A stretch of 64,000 nucleotides of DNA from Cladopsammia gracilis (GCA_022457155.1 JAJGOT010000313.1:62001-126000); one strand, 5' to 3'; positions 45,134-55,975 are shown, counted from the stretch's first letter. Translations and numbers: made by a program. The notes: generated by a model not told the origin, from the letters alone.

Positions 45134-46052
45134 GTGGTTGTGCGCTGGCGCGTCGAAGGATTTCTTTTGCCTCTTCGTTCCCCTCTTCTATTTTCTGATA
45201 GCAGACGTATAATATCCAGTACCTGGACGAGGAGGTCAAGGAGTTCAACATGCAGTGGGACAAACAGTTCAGGGAGTTCAGCCAGCCGCGGAACAAGGAG
45301 CTCGAGGAATTCAACCAGCCGTGGGACATGCGGCTCAGGTTGTTCAACCAGCCGTGAGACAGAGACCTCAAAGAGTTCTACCAGCCGCGGAACAAGGAGT
45401 TCAAGGAGTTCATCCTGCTGCGGGAAATGCAGCTCAGAGAGTTCAACCAGACGCGGGACAAGGAGTTCAACCAGCATCGGGACAAGGAGTCCAATATGCA
45501 TCGGGACAAGCTTAACAGGGAGAGCTAGAGATAAAGTATATCTGTTTTCCCTTTTAAAGATATGTGTAGACATGAACTGTGCGCGGGGGAAAGGGCTGCA
45601 ACCCTCCTTTTCTGCGTGTTTTACTCTGCTTATTGCGTTGTACAAGTTTACTTGTTTTGGTTCCACGCTTCATTTGTTTTGCATTTCAGTCAATGTGTTA
45701 GCTTATTAATTCATCGGGTAGCTCCAGTGTGTTACGAGCCTTTCTGCACGAGCGGTCTACATTCTATACAGTCTGGGATACTTATTTAAATGTTCACTTA
45801 ATGTTCGGCGGTGTACACATTGTTTAGCTGCCTTTTATCATCGCAAGGCACCTCTGTCAGTTGTAGATTTGGTATGTGTAGTTAACACGGATGGAATACT
45901 TTATAATGTTGCGAATACAATGGATGAATGTGTCAACAAGCAGCTCGGCGACTCTGCATGGCTATTTGTTTATGGAGTTAGGAGTAGAGTGGAACAGGTG
46001 AGTTCACAGCAGCTATGTGTTTTACACCACTAAAGCAGAGTCAAAACAAATC
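45134..46052 (+). pseudogene. Decayed coding segment with charged heptad-like repeat
   Basis: In one plus frame from about 45208, 'YLDEEVKEFNMQWDKQF' is followed by repeated 'R(E/D)KEF.EF.QPR' units to about 45525, with stops in between. The 24-30 bp periodicity keeps the other frames open too (45113-45709, and 45118-45666 on minus). A coiled-coil, gag-like origin is possible given the reverse-transcriptase remnant at 48.1 kb. A second open stretch without ATG at 45722-46040 contains NTDGILYNVANTMDE; I do not recognise it. Confidence 0.4.
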
Positions 46053-46930
46053 ATAAAATGGGGTGAGAGTTCACCGAAAAAAAAATGGGGTGAGAGTTCA
46101 CCAAAGAAAAGAGAAAAAAAAAGGAGTGAGAGGTCACCAAGGAAAAGAGAAAAAAATGGGGTGAGAGGTCACCAAGGAAAAGAGAAAAAAAATGGGGCGA
46201 GAGGTCACCAAAGAAAAAAAAAATGGGGTGAGAGTTCACCAAAGCAAAAAAAATGGGGTGAGAGGTCACCAAAGGAAAGAAAAAAAAAATTGGATGAGAG
46301 GTCACCAAAGAAAAGAAAAAAAAAATGGGTGAGGGTTCACCAAAGAAGAAAAAAAAAATGGGGTGAGAGTTCACCAAAGAAAAGAAAAAAAAAATTGGGT
46401 GAGAGTTCACCAAAGAAAAGAAAAAAAATGGGGTGAGAGTTCACCAAAGAAAAGAAAAAAAATGGGGTGAGAGTTCACCAAGGAAAAGAAAAAAAAAATG
46501 GGCGAGAGTTCACCAAAGAAAAGAAAAAAAAATGGGTGAGAGTTCACCAAAGAAAATTAAAAAAATGGGGTGAGAGTTCACCAAGGAAAAGAAAAAAAAA
46601 ATGGGTGAGATTTCACCAAAGAAAAGAAAAAAAAATGGGGTGAGAGTTCACCAAAGGAAAAAAAAAATGAGTGAGAGTTCACCAAGGAAGAAGAAAAAAT
46701 GGGGTGAGAGTTCATCAAAGGAATAACAAATGCGGGTGAGAGTTAACCAAGGGAAAGAGGAAAAAAAAATTGCGTGAGACTTAATCAAAGATAAGAGGAG
46801 GAATGGGGTGAGAGTTGTTCACCAAAGGAAAGAAGAGGAATGGGGTGAGAGTTCACCATGGAAAAGAGAAAAAGAAATGGTGTGAGATTTGACCAAAAAA
46901 AAAAAAAGCAAATGGGGTTAGACAGCAAGG
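46053..46930 (+). repeat. Purine-rich minisatellite, 30-36 bp unit
   Basis: About 27 units of 'ggggtgagagttcaccaaag' followed by 'aaaagaaaaaaaaa', with variable A-run length. The plus strand is nearly all purine. Frames on both strands (46017-46436, 46051-46413) are products of the repeat. Confidence 0.92.
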
Positions 46931-48029
46931 AAAAAAAATGAGAGAGAGTATTGAGAATTCAATGATATTTGAATGTGATGACAGTTTCATGTTTGAGGTC
47001 TCACCGATGTGTCTCACCTACAATCTCAAGTTCCAGGATGTTGCAAGCGGAATGGCATCGCGGGTTTTTATCTCGGGACGATCAGGATGAGAAACGCGAA
47101 TTTTACCGCCCGGTCAAATAGCGAGTTGGGAAGGTGGACCTCCCGAGGTCGGGCTGGAGACAATAAGTGGATAAGACTCCAGAATTAACTAGATGTAAGG
47201 ACCGGTGTTGTCACATGAGAAATATTTTTTCTTTCACGATTGTATATGTGCAATAAACGCGGAGCGTTAGAATAGTTGTTTGTTGACATACTGGGGTGTT
47301 AAAGGGGCGGATCTAGAATTAGCGAAGCAAATGGGAGAACCAGTACAGTAAATATATTGCGAAAGGGTGACGTAAATATTTAAAATGCTTATCTATTTCC
47401 TCAGATCCACCCCCATGCTCTCCCTTTGATCCGCGAGTGCTGTAAGTTTTCTTTTTCCCTATTGTACCTTCTGCCTATAGTCTCAGGGAGTCGAGAGTCT
47501 TGAAACCAGGGTACCTCAAAACCCTCCCGGTCATACTGGGTCAAGACTGTCCTCTCTCTGCTGACTTCTACGGGGTTTTTTCACACGCGTATTTCGCCTT
47601 TTTTTTTTGTCTTTGTTTTTCGCTTCAGGCGATACACTGGTCATGGGAAAAGCATGACGATTTTATACCTCCATCAATAATGCCGGTGATTGCACAAATG
47701 CGACTCAGTGGGTCAATACCGGGGGAAACCCCGTAAGGGTCAGCGGTGAGAGGGCAGCAAATGACCGGCCAGTTGAAAATGGCTCGACTAGTAGAAAAAG
47801 GGAGAGGCTATTGGACAGCTTGATGAATTAATGTTCCGGGATCCGGACCATTTTCGTCGCAGAGGAACTCCATAGGAATGCAGTTAATTGGACAGAAATA
47901 GCGAAGTTGGCACCCTTATTGAACCAGGAGAATGTGCTATCCTCGATAGCGGCATAATGTGTTAATATTCCCATACTTTAGACAATTTAGGGGGACGTTC
48001 AAAGGGGAAAGTTGCGATTCCGACCGGCC

Positions 48030-48360
48030 AACCCCCTGAATACTCACTGAGGAGTAACGTATCGTGCAAAATTTGGAGATTTGTCCGGAAAACGCTTTTA
48101 AGTCGCCTGCAAACCGGTGCGATCTCGCTTGTGGGTAAGGTTGGTCATGCGAAACCACCTCATTTAGTACTACCCGTAACGGCTGAGACCACCAAGCCGA
48201 GAGTGTGGCACGATGCACGGTACTTATGGATGCTGAAGAAGCCTTTCCTCGTTGGACACGGTGACGGATTTGCTTTCGTATGTCTTCAAGGACCTTTACC
48301 AGACTGTTCTCGCTAACAAGTCAGGTTACGGCCACCTATGGCGAAGGTTTTGATCTCAAC
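48030..48360 (+). pseudogene. Reverse-transcriptase fragment of a DIRS/YR- or pol-type retroelement
   Basis: One frame gives GAISLVGKVGHAKPPHLVLP, then TTKPRVWHDARYLW. After a frameshift a second frame gives LSYVFKDLYQTVLANKSGYG. Order and motifs match reverse transcriptases with '...PHLVLPL..E..KPRLCHD.RYLN' and 'YQTV.DDKSGYDH'; the catalytic region beyond is lost. The frameshift and a stop mark a dead copy. Assignment to DIRS-type elements is tentative. Confidence 0.6.
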
Positions 48361-48670
48361 TAGGGCCTCGTTAAGGTTGGCCTCGAACGCGGGTACAGAG
48401 CCTACCAGTACATGGAAAACATTAATTAGTTGAAATGGTTTGTATATATACGTTCGGAAAGCCTAGGGAAGAGACCTCATGAGAAGGAACGTATGTGAGT
48501 CAAGATGAACAATCTCTCCCACCAGGGCTATGGGGTTAGGTTTGGGTTTAGTTTTGGGGAGTTACGACTAGGTTGTAACGATGGCCTCCTTAGTTAGTTA
48601 TTAGTATTGGGGACGAGTCCATCGTTGGTATGGTAACAGAAGGACACTGGATGACACAAACGGACGAGAG

Positions 48671-48991
48671 CCAAATTTATCCTGATATCTTATTGCGGTT
48701 CGACAATGGATGCAGTGTTGGATAGTTTACTATTCACACTGCATACATTAAAGTAACGCATATAAGATTAGTACATATGAATAAATTATCACTTTGGCTC
48801 AACTGCAGTGCGGCGGGGATTGTGCAGGTACGAGGCGATGCGGTTTACTTACGGGAAAGTCCTGGGGGCTAACACCGGAATTGGTTTCCCCACCCACCCT
48901 CCCATACATTCGCACTGTGACCATTGTCGGGTCGCCAAATTTATCCCCATATCTTATTGCGGTTCGACAATGGATGCAGTGTTGGATAGTT
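48671..48991 (+). repeat. Duplicated end sequence of the decayed retroelement
   Basis: 'ccaaatttatcc.gatatctt', then 'attgcggttcgacaatggat' and 'gcagtgttggatagtttac', occurs at 48671-48730 and again at 48935-48991, with the 45048-type repeat (48728-48817) in between. Further downstream, 49024-49145 matches 51365-51470 in inverted orientation. Confidence 0.6.
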
Positions 48992-49258
48992 TACTTTTCT
49001 CTCTGAAATACCGAACATCAGTGACAGGATCTGAAATGATCTGTTGGCCGTGAATGTCTTTCCTGCTATTTATGTCATGCTGGGCCTGGCCAGCCATTTT
49101 AGTTTTGTCTTTGCAGGGTTTTAATTTTTAGGATCCAAGCTTTATAGCAGAGAGAGAGAGAGAGTTGTTGCTTAATAAGCTATTCAACTTGTAGAGAGTT
49201 GAAGTTTGTCTCAGTCAAGGCTGTAATTTTAGCTTCCATTCGCTACGCTTTATAGCTG

Positions 49259-49358
49259 TGTGGAGCTCGCTGTTTATACTAAAGTGGCGTAAACGAAACA
49301 GTCGCTTGACTGTCAAAATTGCCAACAGAGGTTTTAGTGTAAACAGCGAGCTCCATGC
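49259..49358. mobile_element. Short hairpin (100 bp)
   Basis: tggagctcgctgtttatact and its inverse agtgtaaacagcgagctcca form the ends of a 100-bp stem-loop. Confidence 0.6.
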
Positions 49359-49377
49359 ATTCTGTAATGACCCAGGC

Positions 49378-49690
49378 CCGGGAGGGGGGGGGGGGGGGGT
49401 ACTCCCCCAAAATACCTATACGGGTATGTGCGCCCAACGGGATCGTGATTTTGGGACTCCTGATCTAGGACGGAGTATCCATTTTCGAGATGTTTCCTAG
49501 AACAGGGTATAATATTTCGAATGCACAAAAGCTTCAAATTACCAGCAGTCATTTTTTCTAGAACAGGGTATTAAAAATTGACCTGTTTCTAAAACGGGGT
49601 ATCATTTTGAGTGCAAATTCTTTCTAAAACGGGGTCCAAATTTGGAGACCCGGGCGGCACATCAAAATATACCCGAGTACCCAGGCCATA
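49378..49690 (+). repeat. Poly-G repeat with 'ctagaacagggtat' units
   Basis: Sixteen G (49384-49399), then 'acctatacgggtatgtg' and several 'ttctagaacagggtat' / 'ttctaaaacggggt' units. The same module, inverted, is at 55805-55975 and, more degraded, near 41735-42090. Confidence 0.65.
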
Positions 49691-49695
49691 AACGA

Positions 49696-50098
49696 GTGGA
49701 ACAGATATCAGCTTTAGTCTTAATTTACACAATCCATGACAGTCAAATTACATGTAAGCTCTTACATGAAGTTACTGTACTTTGTTTACATTCAGCAACA
49801 TGAAATAGCCAATGAAATAGCTAATTCAGAAGTGTAAACTAGAGTGGCATAGTTAAAAACAGAATGCTTTCCATCAAAACACATATACTGAATTGACATG
49901 TACTGTACTCTCAATATATTCTCCTGTTCCTCCTTGAAGATTCTCCTTTTGTCATTGTTTTTATAGGTTCCATCCATCATAAGAACTTCTGGATAGTTGG
50001 AAGGCATGTTGCTGCATGTACAACTTGTAAACAAAGTACATGTAATTTGACTGTCATGGATTGTGTAAATTAAGACTAAAGCTGATATCTGTTCCACA
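49696..50098 (-). mobile_element. Inverted-repeat element with MULE-like transposase scrap
   Basis: Sixty-base arms (49696-49755 and 50038-50098; gtggaacagatatcagcttt and complement) enclose a minus-strand frame 50097-49792. It contains NYPEVLMMDGTYKNND and then MCFDGKHSVFNYA. The first motif resembles the '(F/Y)PEV(L/I)..D.TYK.N' catalytic region of Mutator-like (MULE/ZSWIM-type) transposases. The frame is too short for a transposase. Confidence 0.5.
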
Positions 50099-50527
50099 TG
50101 CTAAAAGTCGATCCCTCGGGCCTTTCCTTGACAAAGAACTTCGTGAAAGCTTCACATGATCTTTTGACATATTAACAAGAAAACAGCTAAAGTTCTTGCG
50201 CTAGTTCAGAGATTTATATTAAATGTTTACCGGCCCTGCTGTATGACACTCAAATGGACTGATCATTTTTTCTGCTGATTCTTCGACATTAACTTCAATT
50301 GAAGTGTTTTTCTATGGAAATAACCTATTCCTGGACCAAATTTCACGTTTCTATATTGAACCGATCTCGAAAAAAGCAATTTTATTGTGCAAGCAACCAC
50401 AGGCAGCCCAAACTCAAGTCACGAGAAAGCGAAGGGTTAATAATTAGCGGTGTGTGAGACGGGACCCTTCAATGAAAGCGGTATTGAGTTACACGGCGGC
50501 CGTTTTAAAAATTTAAGACTTTGTATG

Positions 50528-50890
50528 GGGAAAAAATAACGTAGAGCGAAATTTAGGCATTAATTCAATAAAGTGATTCTATTGAATTCACCTCTAGTGT
50601 ATTATTTTGTCCTTCGGGGTATTTCAAGCCGTTTTGGATTGTTTTGTCACCACTGTTATTCCCTTCATAAGACGGAGTCCTCCGAGTGGAAGTCGGTCTC
50701 AAACCGAGTGTTCTGCCTTGACTCCGTCTTATGAAGGGAATAACAGTGGTGACAAAACAACCCAAAACGGCTTGAAATACCCTGAAGGACAAAAGAATAC
50801 ACCAGAGGTGAGTTCAATAGAATCACTTTATTGAATTAATGTCTAAATTTCGCTTTATTAAGCGTTCGAAATCTACGTTATTTTTTCCTC
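50528..50890. mobile_element. Palindrome inserted in the left arm (about 360 bp)
   Basis: Ends aaaaaataacgtaga / ctacgttattttttcc, with inner arms 'attaattcaataaagtgatt' and complement, 'ttattcccttcataagacgg' and complement. The right arm of the host element lacks it, so it was inserted after the host element formed. Confidence 0.8.
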
Positions 50891-51086
50891 ATATAGACTA
50901 CGAGTGATCACGAGTAGTCTCTCCTTTTTCCTCAGGGATAGTAGAGCGAGCGAAACGCGAGCGCGCGTGAAAATCAATCCACGCGAGAAAGGCGAGACGC
51001 GGGGCGAGGAGAGAGAAAAAGGAGGGACTACAGACAAAGCCCAAGCTTTTGAACTTATGCGTTGCCCTCACAACTCAAAACTCTGA

Positions 51087-51353
51087 TTGGCTCTTCCGTG
51101 CAATCTGTCAACATCTGTCAAAAACGCGTCAGCTGCTATCAACACTCGACACAATTTTAGTTTCTATCAATGGTTGCCAAACTTCAGACATGTCTGGAAA
51201 CCGAAACAGACACAAGCGGTGGAGGCACTGTTGGCGGGGAAAGATGTTCTTGCGATACTTTCAACCGGATTTGGGAAAGGGTTAATTTATCAAGTGTATT
51301 GCATGGCGCAAACATCTGTGAACGCGAGCGTCCAAATACAAACCCTTGACTGA
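51087..51353 (+). pseudogene. RecQ-type DNA helicase fragment (Walker A lobe)
   Basis: An 88-codon frame contains FRHVWKPKQTQAVEALLAGK, DVLAILSTGFGKGLIYQVY. This matches RecQ helicases ('F...QxxAV..LL.G.DVL...PTGFGKSLIYQ'), but P is changed to S and the last Ser of TGFGKS to Gly. No other helicase motifs follow. A non-functional piece, inside an inverted-repeat element. Confidence 0.75.
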
Positions 51354-52340
51354 GACAAACTTCAACTCTCTCCGCTATAAAGCTTGGATCCTAAAAATTA
51401 AAATCCTGTAAAGACAAAAGGCATTCACGGCCAACAGATCATTTTAGATTCTGTCATGTCCGGTATTTCAGAGAGAAAAGTTAAAGAAATTCAAACTTTT
51501 CCTACATAAAAATCTACATGCCAATATACGCTAAAATGAGGTCCAAATCTACAATTCCAAGCGCAACACCACGGGAAAACACAACCGACAGACTTGACCT
51601 CTCGTCCGTTACACGCGACTAAAACTTAGTCTTGTATTACGGTAAACATCCCCCGCCGTTTTAATACTGATGACAAGAGCAATGACAGCTCAATGAGACA
51701 AGGAATCTCATTGGATGCGCTTAATTGGTTTGAAAGGCGATACGAACTTCACACTCCAAGAAGGGTCAAAACCTTGGGCTTTGTCTGTTGTCCCTCCTTT
51801 TCCTCTCTCCCCGCCGCGTGTCTCGCCTTTCTCACGTGGGGTGATTTTCATGCGCGCTCGCGTTTCGCTCGCTCTACTATCCCTAAGGAAAAAGGAGGGA
51901 CTACTCTTAGTCTATTCCCCATACAAAGTCTTAAATTTTTAAAACGGCCGCCGTGTAACCCAATACCGCTTTCATCGAAGGGTCACGTCCCGTCTCACAC
52001 ACCGCTAATAATTAACTCTTCGTGACGTGAGCTTGGGCTGCCTGTGAAGCAACCAAATTTTCCCCACACAATTCTCCACTCAAGGAAAATGATCAAAACT
52101 CTTTAAAACTCCTCTACGGATGATTTTTCAACTACAATGAAAATTAACTTACCTCTACAGAAAGAAACATCATAGTTACACCTTTCTGTCCAAACACAAA
52201 ACACTTTGAAGCTTGAATAAGTAGAAAAACCACCTTGAAAAAGTTGTATTTGCAAATGGCGACGGCGCCATTTTCGAAAACTCGACAAACTCGCACGCTT
52301 CTTCGCGACCACACGAAGGCCAAACGTCCGGAGTGACGTC

Positions 52341-52432
52341 CGGAGTGACGTCCGAAGCCGATCGCGGCCTCGTCCCTCCCACAGGGAGAGTGAGGGAAGG
52401 ACGGGGCCGCGATCGACTTCGGACGTCTGAGA
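52341..52432. repeat. GC-rich palindrome upstream of the membrane-protein gene
   Basis: gacgtccgaagccgatcgcg and its inverse cgcgatcgacttcggacgtc form a 92-bp hairpin, about 265 bp before the start of the gene at 52697. 'acgtctgagaatca' follows it and recurs at about 52528. Twelve or more C lie at 52564-52577. Confidence 0.6.
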
Positions 52433-52696
52433 ATCAGACTTAAATTTTTTTAAAATTATAGCGCTAAAATTTAGTTTCTCAGACGTTTCGAGGCTGCTGC
52501 CTCTTCAGCGGTGAGTTTGAACGTAACAGAACGTCTGAGAATCATGCTAATGATCATAGTTCTCCCCCCCCCCCCCCTCCCCCTGTCCCAGAGTCTCTCC
52601 TGGCGACGGCCCCGCTGACTAAGAAGCCTGAGGACTCTGGGTACGAGATTGTCCGCGTTCCAAAGTGGCAAATTTTGATTCACTCGTCAGATAATA

Positions 52697-54952
52697 ATGG
52701 CCGCTTTCAAGACTTCGATGCTCAGTTTTCTCTCAAGTGTTTGGTTTCTTGTATCTTGTGCTGCCGATGAACAGAACCTCAGTGAAGTTAACTGTAGTGT
52801 TCTGCCGGTTGGAGTAAATCTCGCATCAGAATTTAAACTAAAGGCTTCCGAGAAAGGTGTGAGAATGATTTACTTGAATTTGGAATTGGGCAACGACAGC
52901 TATAATCCACTGGAGTTAGAAGACGAGATTTTTCCCGACAGATGGGTGTGGGCTAAATCGAGCAGCGAACCCATGTTGTCTTTACCGTACGACTACGATA
53001 TTTTATCTCTCGGACTTTTAAATTACCAAGTGCAGAGCATGACAGTACCATTGAGAGATCAACCAAGTGGATGCCTCGCTGGGTTGAACTCAACGTCTCA
53101 AAATATGGCGGTCGGAAGAGCGCTGTTAGACAATGTAACATTGGACATCTCGGGTGAATTATCACCCAAGTCTGGGGTGGTTTGTGTTGCAATGATAGAG
53201 AATAAGGATATAAAGTATCATTGCTGTAGTGCTAATGGGCCTACAGTTTACTGTGATCTTCCTGTTGAGGACAGCAACTGGTTTAATGCTTTTAAAATCG
53301 TTCTTGCTTTTTTATCGTTCGTCATGTTGCAATATTGGCCGGCGCTTCTTCTGATGTTGCCAGACTGTATTTTCAATCTTCAGGCGGAATGCAAAAAGGA
53401 AGATTGCACTGAAGATCAACTGACAAACAGTGAACAAGCCGAATCAACTGCTCTCCAGAATCACACGAATGGACATGAGCAAATTCAAAAAGACGAAGAT
53501 TTAATTCTTGTAGATGACGCGAGCCCAGTTACTTGTTCAACGCTTTTGCTCCGATATGTTCAGCAGCTGCCAGGTATAAGGCCGTCGTTTAACGTCAAAT
53601 TAACGGTATTACTGTTTTGTATTTGTCCATTTGTCTATTACGTTCATTTGGGATTATTCCTTACGCTAAAGCAAAAGTTTATCCATGAATGCTTCATGAA
53701 ATCAGTTGAAGCGTCGAACGTGGGATTCTCTTTCCAATTGTATATAAATTCACCTGAAACAATAATTGCCTTAAGCGTTTTGGCATTTACGTGTTTCATG
53801 TTAGCTTTGTGTTTAAGACCAAAGGATTTATTCCTCCAAAGGGAGGCCATGGAGGGCTGTCCCGTATGCTCAATAGCAAAAATGATGTCAGTTACCCCCC
53901 TCATAACAAAAAACTCAACTGATGATTCTGTGAATATTTGTGATAAAATGCATGAACATTTAAAACTAGCGCAAAAAGTGGTATGCTTTTTAATGTCTTT
54001 TTTTCTGAAGCGACATAACAATGGACTAACATTATTGACGAATAAATTTAATACATGCTGTTTCTTAAAAAATGATGGATCACGAATAATACGCGCACTG
54101 TTTATTTTGTGGCGTTTAATTTCTATGTTATCCACGCTTTTTTTTGGCCTTGTATTGGGAGCAATTTGTTTATTGCTTCTTGTTTTTATTATGTTAATTT
54201 TCCTTCTATTTTGTTTTCCACCATTTGTAACGCTGTTTATATTTTTTACGTTAAAAATTTATCGGGAAATGAGAGCCAGTTTTCGCAACCGTCAGTTATA
54301 TTACTTGCATTTGGTTTTATTATTCTTCTTCGCATTCTTACTAGAAATTGTTACCTTTTCAATAGTATTGATAATTTGCTATTTTATTCTTGGAATGGTA
54401 GGATTTACAATCATGGGATTGGTTCTTAACGTGGAAATTGCAACTCCTTACGTAGCCTTCTTCGTAGTAGTCACAACAAACATTTACTTTTGCTATGCTA
54501 ATTTGCAGAGCAGGTACAAAGAAGTTAAAGGATTTATCTTAAAATACTTGCAACAAGAAATGCCGTCAACCAACAGCTTTCAGTGCACAATTCCAAGAAA
54601 ACTGTTTTGGTTTGTGTGTGATGAAAAATTTCCAGTTAAAACTGAAATCTGCCTGATGTTTCTCAACATGTCTGTTATTTTAACCTTTTTATTTTTGGTT
54701 TTATCTTCAATAATTTTCTTCCGAAATACGTATGACATTTCGACGCTGGTCTCAACAATTGCTGTGTTTATAAGTGGCGCCATTCCAAGTTTGTTTTTTA
54801 AAGGGTTGACAAGAGGAAATAATTTTACTGGTTGGGGAAAATTTAAACTAAAAAGGGAAATCGAAGTGGCAGTGAGAGAGTATCTGGGAAAAAGTGGTCG
54901 TAATGAAAGCGAACAGGGAAGGTCACTAGATAATAACTCCGTTGTAGTGTAG
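52697..54952 (+). CDS. Intronless multi-pass membrane protein, 751 residues, family not recognised
   Basis: I do not recognise this protein. The N-terminus (SMLSFLSSVWFLVS, then CAADE) is a likely signal peptide ending near residue 22. Residues 23-195 form a luminal or outside domain with six Cys (33, 126, 163, 176, 177, 186) and four sequons (N32, N66, N131, N146). Hydrophobic segments lie at about 199-222, 300-323, 354-373, 478-519 (two), 536-602 (three), 651-675 and 683-704. Two hydrophilic loops (227-298, acidic; 375-462, with CPVC at 388-391) separate them, and the C-terminus is charged (FKLKREIEVAVREYLGK). The first ATG after an upstream stop is used; the frame has no breaks, which argues for a real gene. 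Single exon and isolated among repeats: a retrogene or a lineage-specific family member is possible. Confidence 0.85.
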   Translation: MAAFKTSMLSFLSSVWFLVSCAADEQNLSEVNCSVLPVGVNLASEFKLKASEKGVRMIYLNLELGNDSYNPLELEDEIFPDRWVWAKSSSEPMLSLPYDYDILSLGLLNYQVQSMTVPLRDQPSGCLAGLNSTSQNMAVGRALLDNVTLDISGELSPKSGVVCVAMIENKDIKYHCCSANGPTVYCDLPVEDSNWFNAFKIVLAFLSFVMLQYWPALLLMLPDCIFNLQAECKKEDCTEDQLTNSEQAESTALQNHTNGHEQIQKDEDLILVDDASPVTCSTLLLRYVQQLPGIRPSFNVKLTVLLFCICPFVYYVHLGLFLTLKQKFIHECFMKSVEASNVGFSFQLYINSPETIIALSVLAFTCFMLALCLRPKDLFLQREAMEGCPVCSIAKMMSVTPLITKNSTDDSVNICDKMHEHLKLAQKVVCFLMSFFLKRHNNGLTLLTNKFNTCCFLKNDGSRIIRALFILWRLISMLSTLFFGLVLGAICLLLLVFIMLIFLLFCFPPFVTLFIFFTLKIYREMRASFRNRQLYYLHLVLLFFFAFLLEIVTFSIVLIICYFILGMVGFTIMGLVLNVEIATPYVAFFVVVTTNIYFCYANLQSRYKEVKGFILKYLQQEMPSTNSFQCTIPRKLFWFVCDEKFPVKTEICLMFLNMSVILTFLFLVLSSIIFFRNTYDISTLVSTIAVFISGAIPSLFFKGLTRGNNFTGWGKFKLKREIEVAVREYLGKSGRNESEQGRSLDNNSVVV

Positions 54953-55028
54953 TAAATGGTTGTCAGTATCGCTTGATATTAATTTTCATTCTCAATATCG
55001 GCGGCGATTTAACATATTTAAGGTCCAT

Positions 55029-55034
55029 AATAAA
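55029..55034 (+). terminator. Possible polyadenylation signal of the membrane-protein gene
   Basis: AATAAA 77 bases after the stop codon at 54952; a second AATAAA is at 55306-55311. Which one is used cannot be told from sequence. Confidence 0.45.
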
Positions 55035-55804
55035 ACACTCAAAATTTCATAGTACAAGAATTCAAAGCCTTTAGCACATGCAGAAAGCTCTCCTTATCAG
55101 GAGTTGTAGATTTTAATCTTTAGAAAATGTAAACAATACTGAATGCATGTTCAGCAACTTCAATTTATTCCTTTAGTAGGCTTACATGTAAGTGAGTGAA
55201 AATCAGTTTTATGTAATGATTTTGTGGACAAACCTTATAATAACTGCATAACAGTTATTGTTAGTAAGTATGTTAGTTACAAATTCAATTTATTTCACTC
55301 ATATCAATAAAACAGGAAAACTACAGATAACAGTGTTATAAAATATAAATTTACATTAGAGCCTGAAGGCTAAATCAACCACAAAGTTTTCAAGTTAGCC
55401 TCCAGCCCGATGCTATTTTATCTTATGTAGATATAGGTTTGAATGAAAATCAAAGGAGTGTTACAATTAACTTAATAGTTTTACAAAAATGGGGAAAAAA
55501 AAGTTCAAACGAAAAATATAAGCAAACTCAGTTATTTTAGATATTGCTGTGACAGTAAATAATGCTTTAATTTTTTTTAGAGAAGGAAAATACAGCTAGC
55601 AAATAAGTCGGTCAAGTGAGTGAGAAAGTAAATAAGTAAGTACCAGTAAAAATACATGGAGTATTAAATGATTATAAAGTAAGTAAGGTATACTTTAAAC
55701 AGCATATAACATGACATTGTTTTAATAAAAAGTTGAACTTTCACCATCTGTCTTTTTGGATTCTTTCGATGAATATACTAATCACGACATGGGAAGTCAC
55801 CACA

Positions 55805-55975
55805 AGCGCTGCGTTAACTGGAACCATACCCTGTTTAGGACAGATTCAGACCCTGTTTAGGACAGACTCACGTTAAATTATATACCCCGTTCAGGACAAA
55901 AATACCAAAAACCATACCCTGTACAGCGGCACATCCCCGTATAGGTCATATAAGGGAGTCCCCCCCCCCCCCGGA
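55805..55975 (-). repeat. Poly-C repeat with 'accctgtttaggacagac' units
   Basis: Inverse of the module at 49378-49690: repeated 'ataccctgtttaggacag', then 'cagcggcacatccccgtata', 'ggtcatataagggagtc' and 13 C (55960-55972). Confidence 0.65.

Larger units (their letters stand above)
50399..52046. mobile_element. Inverted-repeat element carrying a RecQ-helicase fragment
   Basis: Long inverted ends start cacaggcagccca at left and end tgggctgcctgtg at right. They run about 140 bp to 50535, are interrupted by a separate palindrome (50528-50890) and continue to about 51058; the right arm is uninterrupted at 51770-52046. Shared arm words include 'acggcggccgttttaaaa' and 'gagcgagcgaaacgcgagcg'. Between the arms are the helicase fragment (51087-51353) and a segment at 51365-51620 that matches 49024-49145 in inverse. 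Confidence 0.75.

Noticed and set aside
45113..45709. 198-codon plus frame and 182-codon minus frame
   Set aside because: Low-complexity Ser/Arg/Thr and Val/Leu/Glu runs produced by a short DNA period; the likelier coding frame is a third one, broken by stops.
46017..46436. Lys-rich 139-codon frame
   Set aside because: Purely the translation of the purine-rich minisatellite.
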